From contig CAVONV010000021.1 of assembly GCA_963697355.1 (NCBI GenBank), positions 620,001 to 684,000 on the forward strand: a stretch of DNA of 64,000 nt, given 5' to 3'. The notes below the pieces were generated by a model. The model saw nothing but the letters and a program-made list of their open reading frames with translations, was not told the DNA's origin and searched no databases. Both the position numbers and the translations under genes were made by a program. Within the stretch, counting starts at the first letter, position 1. Every line of letters begins with the position of its first letter. Shown here in pieces: positions 26,101 to 36,013 of this stretch. Origin of the DNA: CAVONV01 sp963697355 (GTDB lineage Bacteria; Acidobacteriota; Vicinamibacteria; Marinacidobacterales; DATDRI01).

Positions 26101-28314
26101 TCAATTGATGAAGCGGCCTAGAGAGAACAGGAAGCGGGTGGAACCGTCGTCGCCGATGCTGAGGCCGAGGAATAGCGGTCCCAGTGCGCTCTCCATCAAC
26201 AAGCCGCCCGTTCCGCTGAAGTGATATTCTGCTATGTCGATCTTCTCAAAGGCACTTCCCACTTCCCCTAGACCGATAATATAAATGGGGCCGCCCACGA
26301 AATCCGGGAGTCGTCCGATCGTTCGGAGGTATCCGAACTGTCCAAGCAGAACGTTTCTCCCTCGGAACTCGTCGTTGTCAAAGCCGCTGAGCCTCAAGGG
26401 ACCGCCGAGAGTGAACTCGTAATAGGGCGGGAGATCGCCTTCGAAGGTGTACCCCGCCGTACCGGCGAGAAAAATGCGATCCCGTTTGGTCCATGATTTG
26501 AAAAAAGAAGCCTGCACAATGCTTTGATAGAAGTCTTGCTCTGCATGGGGTGCCTCAAGATAACGCAGGCCCACGACAGTGGTACGAACCCCTCTGGTGG
26601 GCACGATAGGTTGGTCGTGCCCGTCGAATACCCATCGCAGGTGCAGGCGCTGTTCTCGGCCTTCGGCTTCTGGAAGCAGAGGGTCTCCCACCGCTATGGT
26701 CTGCGAAATGCGGGCGAAATCGTAGCCGAAGCGGAGCTCGCTCCGGTAACCTGCTTCGAAGCCCAAATCGACGCCCAATGCCCCACGCCGTTGTTTGGAA
26801 GTGGCGACGAGCTCGTCATCCCGATAGAGATTATCTCGAATTTGATAGGCATCGGCTCTCGGGGCAACGAACAGGGGACCGACAAAGGGCTTGTAGAGCT
26901 CGATGCCAATGCGGTTGGTGAGGCCGAGTGTGAAATCAGTACGGATCTCATAACCGTTCTTCTTTGGGCTGAGGAAGGTCAGACGACCGCCAAAACTGAA
27001 ATTGAGGGTGTTCGCCTCCGTCAAGAGTCCAATGGATAGACGGAGAAACGGAGGCCCATGTTGCGTTTCCTGAGCCACGATGCGGAGCCCTACCGACTCA
27101 TCGGTTTCGATGGCTTCGTAGCGGATGCTCTCGAACCAGCGGGTTCCGGTGAGGAGCGTCAAATCTCGTTCGAGCTCAACGGTATCAATGGGACGATTCA
27201 GGTGTCCCAAGAGAGCCTCTTCGACGCGAGGAACGAGCTCCTCTCGAACCCCTTGGATCTGAATGAACTCCGGAGTGAAGCCGGCCGATTGTGCTCGCGA
27301 TCGCCGCAGCTCGAGGTGCTGTTTCCATTCTTCCTCACTCACGCTGTATTTCCGGAGCTCGTCCGCCATGGCGGCCGCCGCTTCGTAGCCCAGGTCGGCC
27401 AGAGCGTCACTCTCCCGCCAGCTCGTCGAACCGAGCTCCCCGAGTCTCGGCGAGATCACGAGGTCTGCCTCTTTCAGTGATTCCCGGGTGTCGTTGCGCA
27501 TCATGACATCGATGGCGAGTGACGCATTGTCCAAGAGCGAGTTCAACTTGCCTCTTTCCGTCGGCTGATTGCTCACATCGACGGCAATGACGATGCCGGG
27601 ACCCAGGGCTCTCGTGACGTCGGCCGGGACGTTATCGAGCAATCCACCATCCGCCAGGAGGACGTTGTCTCGTACCACGGGCGTGAAGACGCCCGGAATG
27701 GCCATGGTTGCTCGGAGCGCCTCCCCGAGTGATCCGTCAGCCAGAGGAAGAACAACCGCGTCATCCAAATCGACAGCGACGCAGCGAAAGGGGATGGGGA
27801 GATCGTCGAAATTCTGGACGGTGGAGTAAGGAAGGGCGATTCGGCTCAAGAGGAGCCCCACTTGATGACCGGGATCCATCCCGCCGGGAAGGCGAAAGCC
27901 TCCTTTGAGGCCGAACTCGATCTTGGAAGGGATTTCGCGACTGTCCTCTTTTCGGCGAAAGTCCTTGAGCTCATAGGGAGCCTCACCCAGAAAGAGAACG
28001 TCCCAATCGACGTTGCTAATGAGCGTGCGGATGTCGGAGGCCGACATGCCTGTTGCGTAGGCGCCTCCAATCAACCCGCCCATACTGGTGCCGACCACAT
28101 AATCGACGGGAATGCGATTCTCCTCGAACCACTCGAGAATGCCGATGTGGGCGAAACCCTTAGCGGCTCCGCCACCTAAAGCGAGCCCGACCGTGGGTCG
28201 CTCGGCGCTGTCCGGTTCCTGGCTGCCGCCATGAAGAACGGTGGGTAACGTCAGGAGGACGAGAACGAAAACGAGTCCTGTAACGGCTTGGCGTCGGTCG
28301 TTTCTGGTCGGCAT
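26101..28314 (-). CDS. Patatin-like phospholipase with BamA-type barrel
   Basis: 737 residues. A signal peptide (AVTGLVFVLVLLTLPTVLHG) is followed by a patatin domain at about 40-330: oxyanion loop LALGGGAAKGFAH, nucleophile GTSMGG and catalytic Asp in DGGLLDNVP. A POTRA-like segment comes next (VREELVPRVEEALLGHLNRP), then about 350 residues of alternating outer-membrane strands ending FSLGRFIN. This is the PlpD/type Vd-like layout, in which the barrel anchors or exports the lipase. It is expected at the outer membrane, acting on phospholipids. It is 71 bp downstream of nothing on its own strand except the C25 protease gene further up, so a joint transcript is possible. Confidence 0.88.
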   Translation of the reverse strand: MPTRNDRRQAVTGLVFVLVLLTLPTVLHGGSQEPDSAERPTVGLALGGGAAKGFAHIGILEWFEENRIPVDYVVGTSMGGLIGGAYATGMSASDIRTLISNVDWDVLFLGEAPYELKDFRRKEDSREIPSKIEFGLKGGFRLPGGMDPGHQVGLLLSRIALPYSTVQNFDDLPIPFRCVAVDLDDAVVLPLADGSLGEALRATMAIPGVFTPVVRDNVLLADGGLLDNVPADVTRALGPGIVIAVDVSNQPTERGKLNSLLDNASLAIDVMMRNDTRESLKEADLVISPRLGELGSTSWRESDALADLGYEAAAAMADELRKYSVSEEEWKQHLELRRSRAQSAGFTPEFIQIQGVREELVPRVEEALLGHLNRPIDTVELERDLTLLTGTRWFESIRYEAIETDESVGLRIVAQETQHGPPFLRLSIGLLTEANTLNFSFGGRLTFLSPKKNGYEIRTDFTLGLTNRIGIELYKPFVGPLFVAPRADAYQIRDNLYRDDELVATSKQRRGALGVDLGFEAGYRSELRFGYDFARISQTIAVGDPLLPEAEGREQRLHLRWVFDGHDQPIVPTRGVRTTVVGLRYLEAPHAEQDFYQSIVQASFFKSWTKRDRIFLAGTAGYTFEGDLPPYYEFTLGGPLRLSGFDNDEFRGRNVLLGQFGYLRTIGRLPDFVGGPIYIIGLGEVGSAFEKIDIAEYHFSGTGGLLMESALGPLFLGLSIGDDGSTRFLFSLGRFIN

Positions 28315-28385
28315 ACTTCGTCCCTTTCAAGAGAACGGAGCATAAGTGATGGTCTGGAAGAAATCAAAGCTTCAGCTAGGGGCGC

Positions 28386-31300
28386 CTAGAACGGAGCGAG
28401 TCGCGCCGTTCCTCCTTCGATAGGCTCGTTCCATGGACCCTTCGGAAGGTGCAAGCGGAGCGCTGGATCGCCGAGGAGTTGGAAAACATCCAACGTCTCT
28501 CGAGGTCCTCCCGACGCATGGAAGGCGTCGAGGCTTTGGCGGATCACCTCTCCGAGGATGGTGTCGTCTTGATGAAAAGCCGCGCGGAAGAGACGATCGT
28601 TCAAGATCTTTGCTTTCGAGTGATCGGAGAGGCCCGTAGGTGCCCAAACCGCGATGGCGCCGCCGTCGGCTCTACGGACCAGCTCTTCGCCCAGGGAGGC
28701 AAAGCCGGGTACGTCGAAGCGCCCCACCATGCAGGTCATGCTTGCCACAAAGGGAAATGCCGTCGTGTTGTCTAGTGCTTGAACGTCGGCTGCGGTCATC
28801 AAGCCGTTGTTGGTGAAGCTATCTAGACTTCCATGGCCGACGTAGTTGACGAGTCCCACTCCTAGATTCCAACTCTCGAACAGCATTTGTCGTGACAATT
28901 CGAGATCCCCGGCGAGGTATACGCGATCGACCTCGTACGAAGCCGGTAAGAGGCCGACCATCCGTTCGCTGTCCGCGGCGAAATCGGCACCCGGATCGAG
29001 ATCGTCCGCCATCATCAGAACCCGCTCCGACCAAGATTCCCCGGAGCTGCATTCGTAGAGTCGGATTTTGTCCAGGTAGGCGATGAGCTCTTCTTCGGTG
29101 AGCACGGGGAGACGTCCCACCATGAACTCGGGTAGGCCGTCGTCACCCATGACGTCCGCGTATCGATTGTCGGACGGGACGAGGCCGCTTCCGTTTTGGA
29201 GCATGAGTGGTGGGATGAGATTGCCTCCCAAGCCCGCGACGTCCTTGTAGTCGAAGTTGCCCTTACCGGCGAGGACCACATACTTGGGAGCCCGGCCCCA
29301 GTGCTCATACGTGTATCGCAGGAAATCGCGGATGGCGTGGGGGCTCGATATGCCGTGATTGAACTCGTCCACGATGTCCTCGAGGAGAATGACCCTTGCT
29401 CTGAGTTGGTTCCGCGCCCGATGCTCTGCCAGCTCGAGAGCCGCACGACTGAGGGCTTCGGTCGTGATGACGAGGTAGTCTGCGCGGTTGCCTTTGGCTC
29501 TGAGGCGAGATGGTTGGTCGGGCAACATGGTCACCGGCGATTTGATGCCGGCGGCGGAGGTGGTGAGGTAACGGCCGTCCAGTGACAACGTGGAGAAGCT
29601 GACCGCATAGCCCTGCTCTGTCTCTTCGACGATCGGATGCTTGACATATCTCGGACGGAGCGGATCCGAAACATCAAATACCTGTACGTTGTCGTCGCTA
29701 AAGCCGTCGACCGTAACTTCTTGGTGCTGATCGTTTTCGAAAACGAGTAAGTCACCTGCCGCCTCGAAGGTTCGCTGGTAGTCGAGCTCGAAAGAATCAA
29801 CGTAGACGACGCTTAGAAAAACACCCGGGCTCAGAATAGCCGAGATCTCGACCGCGTTCTCGCCTTCGATGAGGAAGCTCTGTGGAAAAGCGAAATCCGC
29901 TGTATGAGGCTCGGTTCCCTCCCAGAAACTCTCGCCAATCAAATGACCGTTCACCGTTGCGGTGATTCGGTGCTCTTCGGGAAAACCGTAGATCAGGCCG
30001 CCATGCAGGTTCACCCGTAATCGAGCTTCCGTGAATCCGGGATCTGAAGCCGGTCCGTTCACGTCGAAGGCGAAGGGTTTGGTTCCATACAGCGGGCTGC
30101 CGGCGGTTAGGAAACCCCAGAACCAGAAATCAGAATCGGGGTCCAGTGGGAGATTGGTCCCGGGGATCTGATCCACTTCGTAGGCGCGGTGCTCGCGGAA
30201 TGAAGCCGGAAGAACGAGCATGCTTCCAGGTGCACCCTCTTCCGCCTGCATGCGTAGACCGCGGCCCCTGCGCAGCCAATAGATGTTCTGAGTGGTATAG
30301 GGACTCGAGATCGCTTCGCCATAGAAATAGATACCGCTACCGTCGGGCTGGGGCAACCATGCCACTTCTTGTCCGCGGTGGCGTAGAGAGAAACGACCGC
30401 GGCGGATGAGGGCTTTGATCTGCGTTGGGGGCAGTTCGAATAGACCCGCTAGGAGAGACGCTTCTAGATAGTGGATTCCGTTTTCTTCAACCGCGATTTT
30501 GACGTCCCTGGGCCCGTCACGGACGACTCGGTTTTTCCTGCCTCGGAGTCGACGATGCTCCCGTTCTTTATGGATCGAGAGCTGGCGCAACAGATGGGCC
30601 GGAGCGCGGCGAGCCTGACGACCGAATCGAGAAGACCGATCTTTTCGGACCGGCGATTGCGTCGGATGCACATTGTAAGGACCGTGAACCCGTGATCGTC
30701 CGTTGGTCTCAATCTCCACGAGGGCGTAAGTGAGCGCTTCGGCGGATGAGACTCCGCTGTCCACGAGATGATAGTTGCCGCCTTGAGGAGCGTTGACCGA
30801 TTCGAGCAAATCGTTGTCGACGAGCTCCCATTCATCGTTGGTCGCATCGTGGCGATAGAGGTAGAACCCGGCGGTTCCCACCTCCGAGGCCGTATCCCAC
30901 TTAACGACGACACGCCCGTCCTCGTCTTCAGCTCGGAAAGTTGAAACGAGTGCGAGTGTTCTGACACCCTCTACGACGGCGAGCTCACATAGCTGTCCGA
31001 ACTGAAACGTGGCGCGAGCCTGGCCGGCATTGGCCGTCTCGTCCAGATACTGAGCTCTCGTCCCGTTGGAGCCAGGTGCGCCGGTCACCGGTATTCTCAA
31101 TCCCGCGCCGGGAGGTGTGACATCGATTTCGTAGCGCATCGTCGCGAAGCCTCCGGCCGCAACGACGCCGGGATTCCAAACGATGTTTCCTGAGCCACCT
31201 GCAGCGGGTTCGCTGACCATCGATCCCTGTGTGATTTGGGGTGGTGTGCCCGCGTAAACCACGGCTCCTCCCGGAACGTTGGCAGTGACGACGTTGGAGG

Positions 31301-32891
31301 GAGTGGAGAACGTGATGGCATGCGGTGTCGGGTTGGCCACTAGAACAGTGACGGCCACGCGGCTTACTTGTCCTGCAACCGGTGGATTGGGTCCGCTGAC
31401 CGGCGACAGATGCTGCTCTACGAGAGGCTTGACCGGTCCGGCTGCAGGGCTCGAGCCATCGCTGGGAAGGTAGTATCTGACGGCGTTCGCCTCCGGTTGC
31501 GACGTTGGCGCGGGATTGGCGGCGTTATAGGCCCCCATGTAGTACGTCACGATGTTTCCGGATTGACCCGGCGGTCCGATGACATTCAGGATCGAGCTCC
31601 AAACGCCGTAGTCGGAAGCGGCGTCATCGGTCGTCCAACCCGAGACCGTGTTGGTGGCCCAGTTCGTTCCACCGGAGAGCTGGCCGGTACCGAAGCTCTG
31701 AGTAAAGAGACCCGACCGGCTGGTGAAGGCAAGGGTTGCTGCGCCATCCGAGTCGAAGTCGTTCGCATCGACTTCGCAGCCCGATGTGACGTAGGGGTAA
31801 AGATCGAACGCCAGCTGGCCTTGTCCAAGAAGTCCCACAATCGTGTAAGAGTCGGCGTAGATGTTGAGTTCCGTGCCGCCGGCGCTTGGATCGCCGTCAT
31901 GGGCACGAAGCCCGAAGGCGTTCAAATCATCGCCGGTCGTAACGGCGGGTGACGAATCGACTCTCAGCTCCCAGTGACCGTTCAGGGGGTTGGCCAGTAC
32001 GCCACCTCCGCCGGAGATATCCACGAAGTCGACTCGAAACTGCTCGTTCGGTCCGGTGTAGCCGTTGTTGATGCGGAATCGAATGCGGGTATTGCTGCTG
32101 ATAAAACCCGAGATATCGTAGTTGCGCGATCCACTTTGCCCGCCTGAGAATCCTGTGAAGTTCTCGAGCAGTGACCAGGTCGAGCCGCCGTTGGAGGATA
32201 CTTCGACGACGAGCGAATCGCTATTGTCGACACCGGTTCCGGTCTGCCAGTCGAATGAGAAAAAAGCCGAGCCAAAAGTTGACAAGTCCGCTTGTCGTTC
32301 GAGACTTGGATTGGGGCTGGTGTTGGGGCGGTCATCGAACCGGAGCCATCCACCCTGAATCCAGACGTTTCCTGCACCGGCACCCGCTCCGTTGCCGTCG
32401 ACTTCGATCCAGTTCCCGGTCCAAGAAAGTGAGCCGTCATTGTTGTTGAACGCAGCCGTTCCGAAATTATCTCGGTAGCTGTTCGATAAGATACCCATCG
32501 CCGTCCAGGCGTTGTGACAGGCCGGACAACCTCCGGGCGGGACGGTGAGTGTCGATACGACCGTTCCGGCGGGATCGATGAGCGTGTACACAACCGTCGT
32601 ATTGAAAGAGCCGCCGAGTGCGAAGTCGTTTCCCGCTACGGCACCGATGTCGGCATCGTAGATATCGACGCTTAGTTGAGGAGTGCCGGGAGGAACCTCA
32701 ATGAAGTAGGACAAATACGTGCTGAGTCCGCCTCCGTCGCTCACGTAGTCGCCGTTGCCCAGAGTCGAGTTCGCCGCGAGCGGGGTCATGAGTTGGGTAA
32801 CGGGTGTAGCGGCGGAAAAGGCCATTTGATGGAAGGCGGCGAGTAAGGCGGCTACCAGGACGACAAGGAGTTTCTTGAAGGTCATCAGCAT
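28386..32891 (-). CDS. Large secreted C25 (gingipain-like) cysteine protease
   Basis: 1501 residues from ATG 32891, picked for the AGAAAGAGA ribosome-binding site and because the signal peptide (FKKLLVVLVAALLAAFHQMA) then starts at once. The N-terminal 600 residues form beta-rich adhesion-like domains, including a carbohydrate-binding or MAM-like part (FFSFDWQTGTGVDNSDSLVV). The C-terminal 400 residues are a peptidase C25 domain: PKYVVLAGKGNFDYKDVAGL, SDNRYADVMGDDGLPEFMVG, the catalytic His in VGLVNYVGHGSLDSFTNN and catalytic Cys in FVASMTCMVGRFDVPGFAS. No type IX C-terminal sorting domain is evident. A PqqD/Cys-tail gene lies upstream on the same strand. Confidence 0.85.
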   Translation of the reverse strand: MLMTFKKLLVVLVAALLAAFHQMAFSAATPVTQLMTPLAANSTLGNGDYVSDGGGLSTYLSYFIEVPPGTPQLSVDIYDADIGAVAGNDFALGGSFNTTVVYTLIDPAGTVVSTLTVPPGGCPACHNAWTAMGILSNSYRDNFGTAAFNNNDGSLSWTGNWIEVDGNGAGAGAGNVWIQGGWLRFDDRPNTSPNPSLERQADLSTFGSAFFSFDWQTGTGVDNSDSLVVEVSSNGGSTWSLLENFTGFSGGQSGSRNYDISGFISSNTRIRFRINNGYTGPNEQFRVDFVDISGGGGVLANPLNGHWELRVDSSPAVTTGDDLNAFGLRAHDGDPSAGGTELNIYADSYTIVGLLGQGQLAFDLYPYVTSGCEVDANDFDSDGAATLAFTSRSGLFTQSFGTGQLSGGTNWATNTVSGWTTDDAASDYGVWSSILNVIGPPGQSGNIVTYYMGAYNAANPAPTSQPEANAVRYYLPSDGSSPAAGPVKPLVEQHLSPVSGPNPPVAGQVSRVAVTVLVANPTPHAITFSTPSNVVTANVPGGAVVYAGTPPQITQGSMVSEPAAGGSGNIVWNPGVVAAGGFATMRYEIDVTPPGAGLRIPVTGAPGSNGTRAQYLDETANAGQARATFQFGQLCELAVVEGVRTLALVSTFRAEDEDGRVVVKWDTASEVGTAGFYLYRHDATNDEWELVDNDLLESVNAPQGGNYHLVDSGVSSAEALTYALVEIETNGRSRVHGPYNVHPTQSPVRKDRSSRFGRQARRAPAHLLRQLSIHKEREHRRLRGRKNRVVRDGPRDVKIAVEENGIHYLEASLLAGLFELPPTQIKALIRRGRFSLRHRGQEVAWLPQPDGSGIYFYGEAISSPYTTQNIYWLRRGRGLRMQAEEGAPGSMLVLPASFREHRAYEVDQIPGTNLPLDPDSDFWFWGFLTAGSPLYGTKPFAFDVNGPASDPGFTEARLRVNLHGGLIYGFPEEHRITATVNGHLIGESFWEGTEPHTADFAFPQSFLIEGENAVEISAILSPGVFLSVVYVDSFELDYQRTFEAAGDLLVFENDQHQEVTVDGFSDDNVQVFDVSDPLRPRYVKHPIVEETEQGYAVSFSTLSLDGRYLTTSAAGIKSPVTMLPDQPSRLRAKGNRADYLVITTEALSRAALELAEHRARNQLRARVILLEDIVDEFNHGISSPHAIRDFLRYTYEHWGRAPKYVVLAGKGNFDYKDVAGLGGNLIPPLMLQNGSGLVPSDNRYADVMGDDGLPEFMVGRLPVLTEEELIAYLDKIRLYECSSGESWSERVLMMADDLDPGADFAADSERMVGLLPASYEVDRVYLAGDLELSRQMLFESWNLGVGLVNYVGHGSLDSFTNNGLMTAADVQALDNTTAFPFVASMTCMVGRFDVPGFASLGEELVRRADGGAIAVWAPTGLSDHSKAKILNDRLFRAAFHQDDTILGEVIRQSLDAFHASGGPRETLDVFQLLGDPALRLHLPKGPWNEPIEGGTARLAPF

Positions 32892-33110
32892 ATTGCAAAT
32901 CTCTTTCTGCGTTCCGTGCGTCCTCGAGAGACGCACACGAAGCCGCTGCAATAGAAGGGAAAGCAATTTGAATGCCGTCTTACGCCGTCAGGGGACTATC
33001 AACTGAAGATGTGTAAATGCTTTTTTATCAATGTTTTGAAGGCGTTGGTCGGTCCCGGCGGATCGACCATGGGTGAGAGTCCGTAGGGAATTCCCGTCAG
33101 GGGATGCCCC

Positions 33111-33650
33111 TCAGCAGCCGCAGAGTGTTCGCGCTAGCCCCGGTGGGAGGCAAAGTCCCCCGCAGCAGGAATGTGTGCAGCCTGGCGGCTTGCAAGGTGT
33201 GCAATTGGGAACGCTTGCGCAGCCCTTGTCGTCCACGCAGGAGAGGGCTTCGGCCGGGTTGGGAGAGACGATAGAAGTGACTAGAGGTAGCATGACCGAG
33301 GCGGCGAGGCCGAGCTTCTTCAATTTGAGGATGAGCTCACGGCGTGAGTAACGCTTGGCTGCGGAGCGACGCTCCACCAAATGGAGATCTCTCAGGCGGG
33401 CAACCACCAGCCGGACGAGCTCTTGGTCCGCTTCAATATCGAGTTTCTTGTCGAGCAAGGAAGCCATTTCTGCATAGCTCGTTTTACCGTTGCAGTGCTT
33501 CCATGTGAGAGAAGCGGTCGGGTTGAGACGGTAGGCGCGGTGGTGCTCCAGATCGTAGATGAGCACCTCCCCCGCGAGCTTCTGGACTTCGAGCCCCTTC
33601 TTGATGGCTTTTGGGAGACGCCGCGTACTTTTGTTTGTGACCGGCTTCAT
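33111..33650 (-). CDS. PqqD-domain protein with export-like segment and Cys-rich tail
   Basis: 179 residues in three parts. Residues 1-100 are PqqD-like (GEVLIYDLEHHRAYRLNPTA, YAEMASLLDKKLDIEADQEL), the fold that binds leader peptides in RiPP pathways. Residues about 100-135 look like an internal signal of twin-arginine type (SRRELILKLKKLGLAASVML, then PLVTSIVSPNPAEA). The last 43 residues carry ten cysteines (CVDDKGCASVPNC, CTPCKPPGC, CCGGLC, CGC). Such proteins may carry their own substrate peptide behind the recognition domain. The gene faces away from an HprK-like kinase and a nucleotidyltransferase, the usual partners of this type of PqqD. The product is unknown. Confidence 0.78.
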   Translation of the reverse strand: MKPVTNKSTRRLPKAIKKGLEVQKLAGEVLIYDLEHHRAYRLNPTASLTWKHCNGKTSYAEMASLLDKKLDIEADQELVRLVVARLRDLHLVERRSAAKRYSRRELILKLKKLGLAASVMLPLVTSIVSPNPAEALSCVDDKGCASVPNCTPCKPPGCTHSCCGGLCLPPGLARTLCGC

Positions 33651-33975
33651 AACACCACCACCTTCACGAGTTTCCGCTCCCGTCTACATACCGACACGGC
33701 GAACAGCTCGTCCGAGTTTGTTCGAAGTGCCTTCGAATTTTGAGCTATATACGAGAGTAGCAGACGCCCTGTTGAGCTGCAAACCCTCGACTCATGGTAT
33801 GGGCTCGGTTGTCTTGGTAACTTGCTTTTGTTAATCTGTTGATCTAGACACAAACAAAAGGGTTAGTCTCGTTCCCGGTTTCATGGGTCGTGTGGGCTTT
33901 GCGACGAACAGCGCGCCCGGGTTAGGAGATAGACGGATGGCACCTCTTCCTCGACTGCGATACTCCTCAGGTTGA
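33651..33975. other. Divergent intergenic region between pqqD-like and kinase genes
   Basis: 325 bases that must hold the promoters of both transcripts. No convincing -35/-10 pair, terminator or inverted repeat stood out, and no conserved frame was found. Confidence 0.4.
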
Positions 33976-34780
33976 ATGGAGAAAGTCGACCGCCTCGGGT
34001 GGGCGGATGGGATGGCCTTCAGGGCTTTCGGTGTGCGGATCGGCATTCGTGTGAACGAGAAAGGCTACATCAGACAGATTCAGAAGCGTGCTTCCTCCCG
34101 GATGGGAGCCCCTGACGACGACCAGAGTAGAGCACCTGTTCTCACTCCGTATCGGTGGCGCCAGCCCGCGGTCCAAGATACGTCGCTTCCATCTGCTCTA
34201 TCTCGATTCGGCCCGAATCTCGCGCACGATGGATTTGGAAGAGGCTCTCAAAGCTCTCGAGACCAACCTTCAGTTCATCGTGTCCCTAGAGGCGCCAAAG
34301 CGTTTGTTCGTCCATGCCGGTGTGGTGGCTTGGGGGAATCGGGCCATCTTGATCCCAGGGCCGTCTTTCAGCGGAAAGTCGACGTTGGTGTCCGAGCTCG
34401 TGCGTGCCGGAGGGGTCTACTACTCCGACGAGTATGCGGTTCTCGACGAGCGCGGCCGAGTACATGCCTATCTGCGGCCGTTGGCCACTAGAGAAGGTGG
34501 CCCCGAGCGAGGCCGTGCGAAGTCCAAGAACGAAAAGCTAAGGCCGCTTTCTGTCGGGACGATCCTCGTGACGCGATACAAAAGCGGGGCGAGCTGGAGC
34601 CCTCGAGTTCTGACGCCGGCTCAGGCGGCGCTCGAGCTTCTCGCGAACACGGTTGCCGCACGGCCCCGGCCTCAGTTTGCCATGGGGACGATTACCAAAG
34701 CGTTGCGCCGTGCGCAAGCGCTCAAAAGTGTAAGAGGAGACACCGAGCAGGTCGTCAACGCCGTCAAAGAAATGGCTTGA
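33976..34780 (+). CDS. HprK-like kinase, reading frame interrupted by one frameshift
   Basis: The kinase core is in one frame: LPPGWEPLTTTRVEHLFSLR, APKRLFVHAGVVAWGNRAIL, the P-loop PGPSFSGKSTLVSELV and the YYSDEYAVLDERG motif of HPr kinase relatives. That frame has a TGA at 34052 and only a poor GTG at 34088. The missing start is in the next frame, from ATG 33976 (MEKVDRLGWADGMAFRAFGV, RIGIRVNEKGYIRQIQKR), which family members have immediately before LPPGW. One shift at about 34085-34095 would join them to about 268 residues. It could be a sequence error or a real mutation. HprK relatives phosphorylate serine in proteins or peptides. The nucleotidyltransferase follows after 15 bp. Confidence 0.72.
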
Positions 34781-34795
34781 AACGGAAATAGTCCC

Positions 34796-35938
34796 ATGGG
34801 TGACGTCAGTCCGGAACACCGAATCCTGCAAGCAATTGCGCGACGGTATATCGGTACGGCGAACGACGAAGACCTCCTTGCCAGTCTCACGCAGACTATC
34901 GACTGGCCCCTTTTATTGCTGAAAGCCTCGAAAGAAGGAATGGCCGGAGTCGCGGCTCATCAGCTCCAGCAACTATCAGAAGGTCGCGATCTCAATCTTC
35001 CTCGGGATTCTTTTGCTGAGGCGCTGAACGGCATTTTCTTCAAAAACGGCAATCACTTTGCAGAGCTCGCCAGACTCCATCAACGACTCGTCAAGGGAGA
35101 CGTCAGAGTCATCCTCCTCAAAGGCGCCGCCTTGATCGAGACGGTCTACCGAGGACAAATGGGCCTTCGCCCTTTGAGTGATATAGACGTTCTTGTGAAA
35201 ACGTCAGATGTTCCTTTTCTGCAAGAGGAGCTACGATTGTTGGGGTTTCATTCGCCGGCGTCTTCACGTTCTTTGTTTACCAATGGTCCTGTGGCGTTCG
35301 ATATTCACACCGATTTGATCGGAGCCGGTCGTATACGTCGAAGGTCCCTGGCCGTCGAGTTCGATGAGGAATCGCTTTGGACAAGATCGCTTCCGGTTGA
35401 ATCCGGTGCGAGTCAACTGCGCGTTCTGTGCCCTGAGCATCAGTTCCTGCATTTGGCCGTTCACGCGTTGAAGCATTCCTACAGCCGAATGATATGGCTC
35501 GTGGACCTAGGACTCGTCTCGAAGCAACTGGATTGGAGCGAGCTTGTGCGTCTCGCGGAAGCCTACGGCGCATTGCGCCCGACTGCCTATGCCGCAAGGT
35601 GTCTCGAGACAATCCTGACCATGGCGATTCCTGGCGACGTTCGACGTGCTTTGCCCCGCCTCAACAGGCTGGAATCGGGATTTCTCGATCTCGTGAAAAG
35701 GAGAAGGCCTGAGACGGAAGCCTTTGGCGAGCCCCTCGTCGCTTTCTCGATTCCTACATGGAGAGGCAGGCTGGCATATCTGTGCGAGTATCTTTTTCCG
35801 AGCCTGCGAGTTTTGGTTGGCGACGAAGCAGCGCCGCCGGCCGCCTGGCAAGTCTATTCCCACCGATTGGGCCAAATCTGCAAAAGAGGTTTTTTCCACC
35901 TCAAAGGATGGTTCGGCGCGTTGTTGCACCGAGCGTGA
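34796..35938 (+). CDS. NTP_transf_5-type nucleotidyltransferase
   Basis: 380 residues. The centre has VILLKGAALIETVYRGQMGL followed by RPLSDIDVLVKTSDVPFLQE: the G-A-x10-R-x-L-x-D-x-D-x-L pattern is the metal- and nucleotide-binding motif of this MNT-like family. Helical regions flank it (EHQFLHLAVHALKHSYSRMI). The family has no settled biochemical function, but members recur beside HprK-like kinases and PqqD proteins, including in lasso-peptide clusters. It starts 15 bp after the kinase, so both are surely co-transcribed. Cytoplasmic. Confidence 0.82.
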   Translation: MGDVSPEHRILQAIARRYIGTANDEDLLASLTQTIDWPLLLLKASKEGMAGVAAHQLQQLSEGRDLNLPRDSFAEALNGIFFKNGNHFAELARLHQRLVKGDVRVILLKGAALIETVYRGQMGLRPLSDIDVLVKTSDVPFLQEELRLLGFHSPASSRSLFTNGPVAFDIHTDLIGAGRIRRRSLAVEFDEESLWTRSLPVESGASQLRVLCPEHQFLHLAVHALKHSYSRMIWLVDLGLVSKQLDWSELVRLAEAYGALRPTAYAARCLETILTMAIPGDVRRALPRLNRLESGFLDLVKRRRPETEAFGEPLVAFSIPTWRGRLAYLCEYLFPSLRVLVGDEAAPPAAWQVYSHRLGQICKRGFFHLKGWFGALLHRA

Positions 35939-36013
35939 TCTGAAGCCTCCCTCTCTCCCGCCCTTTCATGGAACCCATGCTATGGAATGGGATATAAACG
36001 GCCCAGGAGAACC

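Noticed and set aside
32510..32530. CPACH in the C25 protease as a haem site
   Set aside because: A single CxxCH in a beta-rich adhesion domain with no cytochrome context; probably coincidental or a disulfide.
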